Assembly (NCBI GenBank): GCA_039881045.1
Contig: JAYWVB010000046.1
Coordinates: 186,001-250,000 of the forward strand
Length of the DNA: 64,000 bases
Reading direction: 5' to 3'
DNA from: Chaetomium olivaceum
Taxonomy: Eukaryota; Ascomycota; Sordariomycetes; Sordariales; Chaetomiaceae
Numbering within the stretch: position 1 is the first letter of the stretch; every line of letters starts with the position of its first letter. The translations under genes and the position numbers were made by a program. Below, in pieces: positions 48,931-59,870 of this stretch. The notes beneath the pieces are model-generated. The model made no database searches and was not told the origin of the DNA. It saw only the letters and a program-made list of their open reading frames with translations.

Positions 48931-51900
48931 ATGTTACGACTGGCTAGCCAAGGGCGTAGCGCACTGAGAACTCATTTTATATGCTTATCATGCCGCGCAC
49001 TGCTCGTCAGCGGTGCCACGAGGCTACCGAGCGCTGTCGCGAAACTTTGTGCAGCACGCCACTACTCGTCGCCGTCGTCGATTGATCAGCCCGCGCCGTC
49101 CCCAGAGCTACCGGATAAGTCAAAAAGGACCGAGAAACACGCAAAGAAGGGCCCCGAGAAAAAGTCTAAGAAGAAGTACGAGAAGAAAGCTTCCAAGAAA
49201 CAGAGCAAGGAAGATTCCGAGGAACAGACCAAGGATGATTCCGAGAAACAAACCAAGAAGGGCTCCGCGAAACAGGCCGACAAGGATTCAGAGTCAAAGT
49301 CGACCAAAGCTCCAAAGTCAACCAAATCCTCCAAATCAACCAAGTCCTCGAAGCCAACCACATTTGCTTCCGCACCATCCTCGGGCTCGCCAGACACTAG
49401 ACAACAACTTTGGCGCGAAACCCTGAAGGTGTTGAGGGACATCAAGGGCGACCAGAGCCCATCATCTCGACCAAGCAAAGATGGCCTTGCCGCCAAGCTT
49501 GAGGAAGCGAAGAAATCTCCGGTCCGCGACAAAAAGCTCCTCGAAGGCGCTCTTCACGTGCTGAAGCAGGTCCTCCGCCAGGAGTTACGAGACGATACAC
49601 AGGACACCGCACATGTACCGAGCGAGAACCCTCCGATCGATGCGTCACAGGAAAAGAAACCGCCAGGGTCAGGCAAGACCTTGGCCGAGGCCTTAGGTTT
49701 TTCAAGGCCAAAGAGGAGTGAGGAATCGACAGAGCTGAAGGAGGACTCGCCTAGGAAGAGGACCTCTAAGAGGGCGCCCAGGACCAAGGCCGCTTCTTCA
49801 CCACAGAAAGCGAAAGGCGGAGCCAAGGTCGCGTCGCTTCGCTCTAGCGCCACCAAAGGTACGACCGGCAAGCGAGCTGGCTTCGTTGTCAGCCGCATCG
49901 ATGCGAATAAAATTGATTTGACACCGATCGAAAAGGAACAGCCACCTGTCCCTAGTCTAGCGTACGGCCTGGATCGCGTGCTCTTCAACCCGGGTGTTTA
50001 TCACATCCAAGATCCCCGCTCCCGGGTCTACAACTTCGATCCCTACCTAGAGCGCATCATGCCCATCAAAGAGTTCGACTTTGACGCTATCAAACAGTAT
50101 GTCACGTCTTCCAAGGACAACGTCCTCATCCAGACAGCCGCCGAGCACAACAAGAAGTACACAGGTTCGACATCGAGCATGACTTCAACTCTTGCCCACT
50201 TCCATTTCCTCCTCTCGGCCTGGCGTCCTATCAACCCCGGTATGATGTCCAAGAATTTCGAGGTCGACTCGTACCGTTTCACTCGCATCATGCGCGCCCC
50301 CGCTGCCACCTTCCTCCACTGGAAGGACGGCACATACGCCATCGATGCCGACAAGGAGTTCGATAGCGCAAATGTCCTGAGCATGCTGGGCAAATCCATG
50401 GAGAAGTTCTTGACGTTACCCAAGGAAGAGTTTGAAAAATACCGCCGAACAAATTCGGATCAGCTTACAGATGAGGAGCGCAACGGTCCCGAATCGTACC
50501 ACTTCACCACCTTGGGCGACTTCATGATGCGGTCTCAGCTCGACGCCTACGACCCCAGGCTACCTGGCACTGGCATGTTCGATCTCAAGACTAGGGCCGT
50601 CGTCTCTATTCGCATGGACGCCCGCGACCCCTACAAGGGTATGGGCTACGAGATCCGCAGCCGCTTCGGTCAGTGGGAGTCGTTTGAGCGCGAGTATTAC
50701 GACATGATCCGGTCCGCTTTCCTCAAGTACTCGCTACAAGTCCGCATGGGCCGCATGGACGGCATTTTTGTTGCCTACCACAACACCGAACGTATCTTTG
50801 GCTTCCAATACATTCCCCTCCAGGAGATGGACCTTTCGCTGCATGGTCAGGAGGACATAACCCTGGGTGACCGCGAGTTCAAGTTGAGCCTTCACCTGCT
50901 CAATAAAGTCTTGGACAAGGCCACAGCCAAGTATCCCGGCCGATCACTGCGCCTCCACTTTGAGACCCGAGGGGATGAGACACCCTTCATGTACATCTTC
51001 GCCAAGCCGGTCACCCCAATGGACATTGAGGAGATCCAGGGCGCCACGCGAGCCAAGATCGAAGAATTTGAGCGCAAGATGATGGGCGTCGTCGAAGAGT
51101 CACGTGCCTTGGAAGACGAAGAGGACGGAGAAGACGGGGCTGTCGACGAGGCCGACGAGCACGACATCGACGGGGTAGAGACTGAGCAGATCTCCAGCTC
51201 TGGCGCCTGGGAGGAGGTGATGCTCAAGGTGGAGGACGAGCTGGAGGACGAGGAGCACGGCGCGACCTTTGTCCGTGAGGCCATCGAGGATGCCCTCCAG
51301 GAGAGCGGCCTCCTCCGCACCACGGCGCCCGACGAGAACCAGCGCTACGTCGACGCCTTCCTGGAAGCGTTGACCAGCAACGCCCGCCCGGTGGTTCCTG
51401 AAGTTCGGGAATCCGCTGAGGTTGCCGAGTCGAGCGAGGCTGAGGCTGAGACGGAGGTCGAGACTGAGTCGGCTAGCACTTCAGAAGCGGCAGAGCCCGC
51501 CGAGGAGTCGAGCGAGGAGCCCGAGGAGGATGGGCAGACGCCCGCAACCGAGGACTCATCTGCCGACGAGCCTACTTTGAAAGACCTGATTGTCAAGCTG
51601 GCGGCGCAGATCCGCAAGCTCCCCAGTAAGCAACGGGCCCCGACCAGCGATTCCGAGGACATAATCCGCGAGGATGAACCGGAATACGCGGCCAAGGTCC
51701 GGAAGGTCGTGAAGATCCTCTCGGAGCTCACGGAGCAGCCGCAGGAAGCGGATAAGGTTGAGGAGGGCTTAGGAAACGGGGTTGTTGAGACGGGCACCGT
51801 GGTGGTTCAGGAAGGGGAGCAGGCGGAACCAACCGAGTTTGCTGAGACGACGGAAACGGGGGAGCCGGTCGAGGAAGCTGAGTCGGTCGAGTCAGTCGAG

Positions 51901-52696
51901 TCAGTCGAGCCAGTCGAGCCAGTCGAGCCAGTTGAGCCCACCGAGCCCACCGAGACAAAGGACGAGGCACTTGCCACCCCGTCTGAAAATTCGGCAGCAC
52001 CATCCCCAGAGTCAGCCGCAGAGACCGGCGAGACGTCTGCCGCGGAAACGGAGGAGACATCGCCCGCAGAAGCGGAGGAGACATCCGCCACCGAAGCGGA
52101 AGACACCGAACTCGACTCCACATCCGACCCCAAGCGAGACCAAGCACTTCGGCGACGAGGCCGAAGGCGACGAGCTGTACGGCCTGATCCTCACCATCCG
52201 CAACAAGGTCGACGGCGAGTACGTCGCACGCCCGGAGAACCTAACCTCCAAACAAAAGTGGCAGGTCGAGTACGCCATCGAGGAGGTGAAACCGGACCGC
52301 GCCCACAACCTGTACGGCATGGTGCTCAAGCGGCGCAAGAACCTGCTGTACCCGGAGGACGCCGGCGAGCGCGACCGCTGGTATGACATGTTCCAGGGCA
52401 ACCTGAACCGCTACAGCACGGGCGGGCGCAAGTTCCGCCGCGACGAGGAGAAGCGCCAGCGCGGGCTGCCGGTGCATGTTTATGGGGCCGAGGGGCCGTT
52501 GCCGTATGAGGAGGTGTTTGGTGCTGCGCAGGACGATGCGGGGAATGTGAATGAGGATGGGAATGAGGATGAGGATGAGGATCTAAATGAGGATGAGAAT
52601 GAGGATGAGAATGAGGATGAGGAACTGAATGAGGATGCCAATGAGGAGGAGAATGGGTCGAAGGAGGAGGAGTCAAAAGAGGACGAGGGAAAATAG
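48931..52696 (+). CDS. Pet127-like mitochondrial RNA-processing protein (frame break near the C-terminus)
   Basis: Pet127 acts in 5' processing and turnover of mitochondrial RNA and is described as a 5'-to-3' exoribonuclease of the PD-(D/E)XK superfamily. The protein begins with an Arg-rich presequence-like segment (MLRLASQGRSALR... to RHYSSPSS). A Lys/Ser/Glu-rich low-complexity region runs to about residue 320. The Pet127 core follows, with FHFLLSAWRPINPGMMSKNF, then D538 and the FDLKTR motif (D551, K553) that fits a nuclease active site, then GRMDGIFVAYHNTERIFGFQ. A long acidic Glu/Ser/Val insert follows. The conserved end, from GDELYGLILTIRNKVDGEYV, lies in the next frame. Frame changes at about 52110-52140, most simply by one base too many in the CCCC at 52128-52131. 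The repaired protein is about 1255 aa, far longer than the yeast one, and ends in Asn/Glu/Asp repeats. Confidence 0.88.
51882..51954. repeat. 9-bp coding repeat (gtcgagtca / gtcgagcca)
   Basis: About seven units of 9 bp encode VES or VEP triplets in the acidic insert of the Pet127-like protein. The copies are nearly identical, suggesting slippage. Confidence 0.85.
52550..52660. repeat. Imperfect gaggatgag/aatgaggat repeat encoding acidic tail
   Basis: GAGGATGAG- and AATGAGGAT-type units encode the NEDENEDENEDEE-like C-terminal tail of the Pet127-like protein, after the frame shift described in that entry. Confidence 0.85.
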
Positions 52697-53385
52697 ATAG
52701 AGCAAAGGCGGGCATCTACACGGATTGTACCATACTTGTTCGGCGATAGACCTGTACCACCAACTGTACTGTACCATATACCACACACCACACGAACTTC
52801 ACTGTCGATGTCTAGCATCCCTGATACGAATTCATGTCCTTCAACTGTCATATCACGTAACGTCTCATCATGAAAACCCCTGTGACAGGTTCGAAGAAGC
52901 ACCGGGTTGATTAACTAACAAATCTTAACCCGATATCACCATGTCCTTCTATCCCTCCCTTCCCCTGCCCTGTCCTCTCTAACACGGCCTTCTATCCCAT
53001 CATCCAACAATCACAATACGATTACATTGGAGGGTAAACAAGACAGAATGCCAACGCAACGCGGGACGTCATCAATCCAGGCTATGCACAAAGCGAATCC
53101 TACCGCCGCCGCCGAGTAGATGATCCCCAAAACCGCCAAGGTGAAAGGAAAGAAAGAAAATAGTACGTAAACGGAACAAAGACATAATCCCCAAACGCCG
53201 CTGCTATGCATAACCAGAGCCTATTATGCCCTCCGTCCTGGACCCCATTTCCAAACCCAACTCAAACCAAGGCCAACTCAGCGGGGAGTAAGTGGTAGAT
53301 TGAGGCGAAGTGGTGGTTTCCATACTGCCGTATTGTCAAGTTTCGATAGAAGCGACGCGTACGCGCGCCATGCCTCGGGAGAGGT
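52697..53385. other. Convergent 3' region between Pet127 and rhomboid genes
   Basis: The two genes end towards each other here, so the ~690 bases should hold both 3' untranslated regions. CA-rich and TACC-rich simple sequence is visible at 52725-52800. No gene is seen. Confidence 0.55.
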
Positions 53386-55104
53386 TTATAACTGCAGGTT
53401 GCCGACCTCGCACCAATTACTGACAGGCTATAAACGGCACCATATTAGCGACGAGCTCCCGAGAGAGATAAAGAGAACATGAACGGGTATGTAACAAGCC
53501 AGAACTTACCAAGCAACTTAGATACCTGCACCAACTACACGCCACGCGGTCCACATAGAAGTTCTTCAACAGCAAGATGAAGCCGACAGTCACAAGCACC
53601 AGGGCGCCCGCACGAATCAGCCACCACGCCCACCACAGCGGGCGACGGCCCTTGAAGAAGCCGACGGGGTTCCTCACAAAGGAGGGCGGCGTTCCATCCG
53701 CGGCCGACCCGCCGCTGACGTGGGAGCTCGCGTAGGGCACGTCGTCGCCGATGCGGCGCCTGAGCGAGTTGGGCGAGTGCAGCAGGCACACTCCCAGGCC
53801 GAGCCCCATGAGGAAGCCGCCGATGTGGGAGAAGTTGTCGAGGCCCGGGAGCAGGCCGAGCACGAAGGAGATGACGATGTCGAGCATGATGAAGAGCAGG
53901 TCCTTGACCGGGCTGACGCGGTCCTTCCACGAGTAGAGCAGGTCGAGCAGGGTGAGGGCGATGATGCCGAAGAGGGAGCCCGACGCGCCGGTGGACGCGA
54001 TGGCGGTGCGGCGGCGTAGTTGCCACCCATGACGAAGCCGAAGATGCCAGCCGACATGTAGACGAGGAAGAAGCGGATGGAGCCGATGGATTTCTCCATG
54101 TCGCGGCCGAGGGTGAGCTGCAGGAGCATGTTGAAGCCGATGTGGATGAGCCCCGCGTGCATGAAGATGGGGACGATGAAGCGGAACCACTGGTTAGGAG
54201 CGGGCTGGATGTCGAGCGGGGTGCCTACTCTGTAGGCGGGCTCCGGGACGCCGCCAAAGCCGCAAAGGTCGGACAGGGTGCAGTGATTCTCGGGCGCGTT
54301 TGGGTCGAGGGTGGTAGTGCTGGGGCACGGCCAGGGTAGCTTGTTATCAGTGTAATTAGTCGCATCGGCGTTTTGAATCCCCTCTACGTTGTGCATACAG
54401 GGGACGAAGCGGGCGCCCATGTTGATGAGGACGTAGGGAGACGGGCCGATCATGGGGTTGGAGGGGTGAATCATAGATGGGGGAGCCCGTGGTGGTAGCT
54501 GGGCGGTCATTAGTTCGCTGTCTCGCCGAGCTGGCAACTTAGGGGGCTCCTTACCGTTCTTGACAATCTCGCCAATAAAGACGGCGACTTGGATGACGGT
54601 CAAAAAGTAGACGACGAACGGGATCTTCTTGCGGCCGGAACCCAACATGCCCAGCTCGCCAAACCGCACGCGCGCTTTGCGAGCCTTGGACTTGGACGAC
54701 GCGTCGTAGACGTGGTCCTGCATTTCCGGATCCTTGGACGGCACGCGCTGGGCGTGGTCTTGGAGGGGGATGTTGTCGGTCGCACGACCGTACATGTCGT
54801 CGGGCGAAACGGGCGAATGGCCGTGGTAGCCGGTGTCTTGGTGGCTTAATCGGTGCATACTCGAGGTCGGAGTGGGTTGGTGTGTGCTTGCGGGATACAC
54901 ATGGTCGTCGAAAACTGTTTCGAAGGGCGAAGGAGATGCGCCTTGGGTCGGCCGGTCCCCAGGAGCGAGATAGGGTTGTGAGCTGTATGGGGGGGCGGGT
55001 GTCGAGTAGACTGAAGAAGAGGATGGTGCTGGCCGGCCGCTGTCGTATCCCGGGCCGGCCGCATCGGGTAGCGGTTTTTGTTGGTAATAATCGTTGGCTG
55101 CCAT
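53386..55104 (-). CDS. Rhomboid-family intramembrane serine protease (frame break)
   Basis: Predicted multi-pass membrane protease that cleaves within membranes, probably in the secretory pathway. The start is MAANDYYQQKPLPD, followed by a ~155-residue Pro/Ser-rich cytosolic tail and a first helix (KIPFVVYFLTVIQVAVFIGE). A Cys-containing loop follows, then the signature IFMHAGLIHIGFNMLLQLTL, the nucleophile motif STGASGSLFG (Ser at about 372) and the catalytic His in FSHIGGFLMGLGLG (about 424). The 3' exon 53427-53386 (PVSNWCEVGNLQL) follows an 82-nt intron after YLSCL. Between MGGNYAA and IASTGASG the frame shifts at 54002-54012. Adding one base (for example a second A before CCGCC) restores family-like sequence and gives 545 aa. 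Without it the active-site half is lost. A GTAAGG...CTAAT...CAG segment at 54499-54554 looks like another intron, but removing it would need a second frame correction. Confidence 0.9.
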
Positions 55105-56666
55105 TTTTATTTTTGTTTGGGGGCTTCCCGGGACTCTCGAGAGCACCGAAACGCAAATCTCCCGGGCTAAATGGTGTGTTGGAAGAAGCGATGGTCGTAA
55201 TCGGGCGACGATTTAGCAGCGGATGCTAGCGTGGAAGAAACGAAGGTCGGCCGACGATAATGTCGCAAGTCGAGTGAAGTGAAGCAGGAGCAGGGAAACA
55301 GGAATTAACCGTTGCAGACCCAGAAGGTCCGGTGTTTCGGGGGGTTGCGGGTGCAGGAACCTCCGAGTGTTTGGAGAAGTCCCGTTCGGGTTGCACTGTC
55401 GCAAACAATGAGCACAATGTAAGTCTGGTTGTACCGTCGAGTCGGAAAGGTGTTGAAAGTGGGAAGTGGCCAGGCCAGGTCGGGAGAGTAGCAGGTAATG
55501 CAGGTGGCCTGAATATTTCAAGACGTACGCGTGTTTCTTGGTTTTCCAGGGCCCAGGGCCGGGTTGCTGAGTGGATCTCAAACTATTTCGTCGCAGCCGG
55601 GCAGTCCGCAGTCAACACGGCCGCAGTGGGGGTTTTGGGTGTTCGACGTTGTTGATGGACTTGCATCGACTTGCTGACTGCGAACAGAGCGACGATGGAT
55701 GAGACGAACAGAAAAAGACTCGCTGTCGTTCAAAAATAGAAAGCAATGACAACGATGCCCTGGTGGCTGAGACGAGAGATTTCCCACAACACGAGCCACC
55801 TGGTGACGTTTCTCGCCAAGTGTTCAGCAAGAGGCCGGAGATCAGTGGAGAAAATGGCAGGCTGTGTGCTTCGTGAAAGCTGATCAGTGAGGGAGGCCGC
55901 CACTGGGAAGAGACCTCGCACAGAAGCAACTCCTCGCAGTGCTCAGGTGGGACATCAGGCCGTCAAAATCCCAGGTCATCGTGTCCAACACGGAAGCGCC
56001 TAACTCGCAATATTCAAAACGTTGGCTTACATGATATGGTGGCTGTTGATGCAGCTGACAGCCGAGTCCAAGGAACATCGAAAGCAACCACACAATGGCT
56101 CCTACTTTTGGAAAATGCGGGGGAAAGGGTTGCCGCCCATGGAGGCGGTCGAGGCCTTGTGTGGGTGGTTTCAGGTTTGATGCATGACGAACCTGTCAGG
56201 CCCCGTCCCGATCCTATCCACTTGCGGCTAACAGAGCGATGGGGTGGTCTTGACAGCTGGCGGTAACTGGCAGTCGTTATTCGGCAGCTGAGGAATCCCC
56301 ATGAGGTTTTCGGCTAACTGGTCAGTCTCCCGGCTCCAATAACCACCCAGTGACACTGTCACGCCTCTTCTGCGAACTTGAAGTCTTCTTTCCATCGTCT
56401 CATATTTTGGTTTAGTCGCCTTCTTGGCAAGCGTGCAAGTGGGCCAAAAGACAATGGCACAGCCGCTGTTGCATGGAGCGATCCAGGCTCGCCAGGGAGT
56501 GACAAGGACGTTCCGCAACGCATGTGCGCCATATCTTGGCGACTACTGATAAGATAAGCGACTGGAAAGTCCAAAAGCTATCCAGGGTCTCAATTTGACT
56601 TGCGCCGTGCTCACCGAGACGGGTCCCTCCGACTGTTGCTGTCCGGCTACGCCCTTTCCGCCGACA
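55105..56666. other. Divergent promoter region, about 1.6 kb
   Basis: This lies between the 5' ends of the - strand rhomboid gene and the + strand putative mitochondrial gene and should contain both promoters. Only short two-strand frames without domains are seen. Confidence 0.5.
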
Positions 56667-58555
56667 ATGCGCTCCCTCCCGGTGCCCTGTCACCGTGGCG
56701 TCCTCCATACGCCCGCAATAACACGGCAATTTTACTTAACATTAGCCCAACTTCTATCCGTCCCCCCAAGCAGTCGATTCATTCACCACACCGCACGGCT
56801 ACGTAGGGAAGAATTTTTAGCTCCCAACTACGACCCCGACCAAGGACGACCAGCCGGGCCCTCAAAGTGGTATAAAGCACCATGGATCGAGCGAGAGCCG
56901 CCGAAGCCGGCGAAAAAGTCACGCACGAAGCCCGACCGGGTTAAGCAGCCAGACTCGGTTAAGCAGCCGGACCGGGTTGAGCAGCCGGACCGGGTTGAGC
57001 AGCCTGACCGAATTAAGCAGCCCGATCGGGTTGAGCAGCCCGGCCAGGTTGAGCAACGCAGAGTCGTGTACAACAAGGACGGCCACGAGCCAAGCATCCA
57101 CCGGTACATGTCCAACCCTAGCGACAGAATCCCCTCGCCGCTCCCGCTACGCTACAGCCTGGCCGACAACAGGGGATGGGCTAAGCAATTGCTACCTTCC
57201 AAAGAACCTCTCGCTACGAAAGAAGCCCCTGTCCGAGCAGAAGCCGCCCCCTCAGAAGAAGTCGCCCCCCCAGAAAAGTCCCCTTCCATGGACCCCCTGA
57301 TGCAGTTTTACAAGCAAATGTTGCCGGTAAAGGTGGACGGCGGGTCCGCCGCCGTGGAAAGCAAAAGCAGACCCGAGACTGGTGGCATCGCGGCGGAAGC
57401 GAAAAGCGGGGGGCAGGGTTATTAGCACGAAAGGAACAACAGTTGAACGAAAAGGAGCGGAGGTTAGAGGATCTAGAGCGAAGGCTCAACGCCCTGGCGG
57501 ACAAGCTGGAAGAGAAGAGCGAAGGAAAGGGGGAGGAACGAGGCGAGGCGGGTGTTGTAAAGAGGCCGGGTTTCCAAAAAGACCAGCCCCATTGGGCTGC
57601 AGTGAAAAAGGCAATACATCCATTTCCCCGAAAGCTCGACGTATGTCTCTTTACTGACAGCTCGTGATCTAATTAGGCGGCTGAGGAGAGGGCCAGGTTC
57701 CGGATCCCGGCGGGGCCTATCAAAGTCCCTCTCGAAGAGCTAAGAACGCTGCAACAGGTGGACGCGACGGAAGCGTACAAGGAGCTCATGAGGTTTGTTC
57801 TGCTCAAGAGGGAGCTACTTGAGCAGGACATAAGACAAAACCCCACAAACGATAAGGACTGGCCGAGGCGCGTAGACAATGAGCTCCGCAAGTGGGTCAC
57901 CGACACCGACCTATACACGCTGATTCTGTATAAACCCCGCGATGTACGCCGGCGAGCCGAGGTTCTAGAGCGCCAGAAGCTGGTTTTCCGGAAGAAGCTT
58001 CGCATTTCCCCGGACCTCCCTGACCCCGTCCCTGAGGTGGAAGCCGCCGTGGACACGTGGATTGTACAGAGAGACGCGCAGACGGTCGTCCGCAAGTCCA
58101 AGGCACTCATGCGCAAGGCTCGCAAGCAATTCATGTTGACACAGAGAGCCGAACGCTATGCCATGATGGCGGACGGTCATTTAGACGTCGATGAGTGGAG
58201 GCGGGAGCGCATCCTGGAAAGCATACAACGGAACAAGGAGCGAAAAGCGGAAATAGAGGCCAAGAAACGATGGAAGGCGGAGAGAAAAGCGGCCCGAGCA
58301 CGCGGCGAAACCCATTTCGATGATGTTTTCGAGGGTCTTCCCGAAGTCCCTTCCAAACCTCGTGCCAACCTGAACCTACTGCACCCTCGGGCACGTAGAC
58401 GTGCATCTTGGCCTTCTCGAGGAAGTGGTGGGAGCCCGTGGATTCTGTCTGGGCTCCGGCGGACGGCTCATATTCTCAGCATGCCAAGTACTAGGGTCTT
58501 GGCGGTTGTAAACGGAGCGCAGCAGATACCACTATATATCTGGATACCAGTGTAG
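56667..58555 (+). CDS. Putative mitochondrial protein, unrecognised family (2 exons, frame break)
   Basis: The start MRSLPVPCHRGVLHTPAITR and the following Arg-rich, acid-free segment up to RFIHHTARLRREE look like a mitochondrial presequence. Residues ~90-130 carry a six-residue repeat (VKQPDR/VEQPDR) encoded by an 18-bp DNA repeat. Next are a coiled coil (QQLNEKERRLEDLERRLNAL) and a conserved-looking block WAAVKKAIHPFPRKLD|AAEERARFRIPAGPI. The C-terminal helices are rich in Arg and Lys (VVRKSKALMRKARKQFMLTQ). The upstream frame stops at 57425. One extra G in the G6 at 57408-57413 joins it to the coiled-coil frame, giving 617 aa. The intron at 57641-57676 is only 36 nt, with a GTATGT donor, a CTAAT branch site and a TAG acceptor. 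The last ~60 residues are less protein-like and the true end may differ. No known domain is recognised; a mitochondrial translation or genome-maintenance role is a guess. Confidence 0.72.
56940..57056. repeat. 18-bp coding repeat, 6.5 copies
   Basis: Units such as gttgagcagccggaccgg encode the hexapeptide V(K/E)QPDR. The copies differ by a few bases and by the K/E switch. The unit keeps reading frame, so length variation between strains is expected. Confidence 0.9.
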
Positions 58556-58695
58556 AAAAACATGTAATATAAAAACCATTACGCCCTCCATTTTGTCTCT
58601 AGCAAGTACTGTACAATCGCTCACTCTTTCTCACCTATCGAGACACCCCGTCGGATCATCTTACAGTTCCAATCCTTCTCCGCTGCCCAAGCACT

Positions 58696-59440
58696 CTACT
58701 CCTTCTTCCCCTTCCCGTCACCGCGGCCCTCCCCATCCCCCTTCTCAGCCCCCTCCCTATCACCATCACCCTTCCCCTTCCAGACCTCCCGCACCTGGTC
58801 CGCAATCAACCCGCCATACCCCTTCCCGCTCTCGATCGCCTTGCGCTCCTCCTCCAGCCTCTTCTCCTGCCACCCTTCCTTCTCCCCGCCCATCCAGAAC
58901 CTCTCCACCCAGCCCACCGGCGCCTTCCGCGGCACATACTCCCGCCCCTCCGCCTCGGCCCGCCGCTTCCGCTCCGCCTCGATCAGCATCTTATTTCGCA
59001 CCGCCCGCTCCGTCGGCAGGCTCTCAAACACCCCCACCTTCACCCCCTCCCCAACCCCCTCCCCACCCTTCCCATCCCCCGCCGACGCCGACGCCGACGC
59101 ACCACCAAAAACACCGCCCAGCCGATCCCCCCACCGCGCCGTCAGCGCCTTGCCCGTGTAGTCGGTCGCCAGCTGGTTGACGCCCCAGAAGCCGCCGGAG
59201 GCGAGCACGGCGTTTTGAATCAAGGACTTGGCGCGGCCGCCGCCGCGGGTCGGGAGGAGGAGGGCGACGGGGCAGAAGACGGCGAGGGCGATGGCGGCGG
59301 AGTGGAGGAGGGGGTTGCGTTCTGGTTGTTGTTGTTGTTGGTCTTGGGAGGGTTGTTGTTGTGAGAGGGGGTGTGGTGGGGTTGGTAGTGGTTGTGGTTG
59401 GGGTTGGGGTTGTTGTGGGTGGTGGTTGTTGGGAGGCCAT
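58696..59440 (-). CDS. Small putative membrane protein, unrecognised (N-terminus uncertain)
   Basis: From RNPLLHSAAIALAVFCPVAL onward the frame to the stop at 58696 looks authentic. It has a hydrophobic segment followed by a second mildly hydrophobic one (NAVLASGGFWGVNQLATDYT), then Gly-rich spacers, FESLPTERAVRNKMLIEAER, a conserved-looking REYVPRKAPVGWVERFWMGG motif and a Lys/Gly-rich tail of about 245 aa in all. The Gln/Pro-rich start has no in-frame ATG. The nearest good ATG (59440, MASQQPPP) is in another frame, so either a small indel lies within the CA-rich stretch 59330-59430 or there is an upstream exon. Membrane location is inferred from hydrophobicity only; the family is unknown to me. 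The next gene's promoter lies behind its 5' end. Confidence 0.65.
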
Positions 59441-59870
59441 TTTGGTGGGGTTTGACTCGGCGTGGCCAATTGTGTGGTTTGGGTTGCTGGGTTGGTCGAT
59501 TGCGGTAATGAAGCGTTGTGAAGTGTGGTTTGTTTGAGCTTGGTGATAAGGTCAATGGTCGATGTCGATGGGAAAAATGTTGCAGGGGTCGATGGACTGC
59601 GGTTGAAGGTTGTTATCGATAAGCTTAAACCGCCGAGCTCGGCTCAGCTGCAAGTGATCTTGGCATGAAGCAGCAACATCGCGACATGGGACCTTATGAC
59701 ATTGCCTCGTGTAACAACCTGAGTGAGGCCGTCCGTCGTGTAAACAAGATATTCTCATGCGCTGAAAGCTCTACTTAACCAATCTGTCAAATCAACATGA
59801 TGAACTCTCTAAATAATTGAAATTCGCTGTACCATTTCACCTCCAAACGAACCTGTTTGGAGGAACGGCC
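59441..59870. other. Divergent intergenic region
   Basis: About 430 bases separate the 5' ends of the - strand membrane protein gene and the + strand HNH gene. It probably holds both promoters. No coding feature is seen. Confidence 0.5.
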
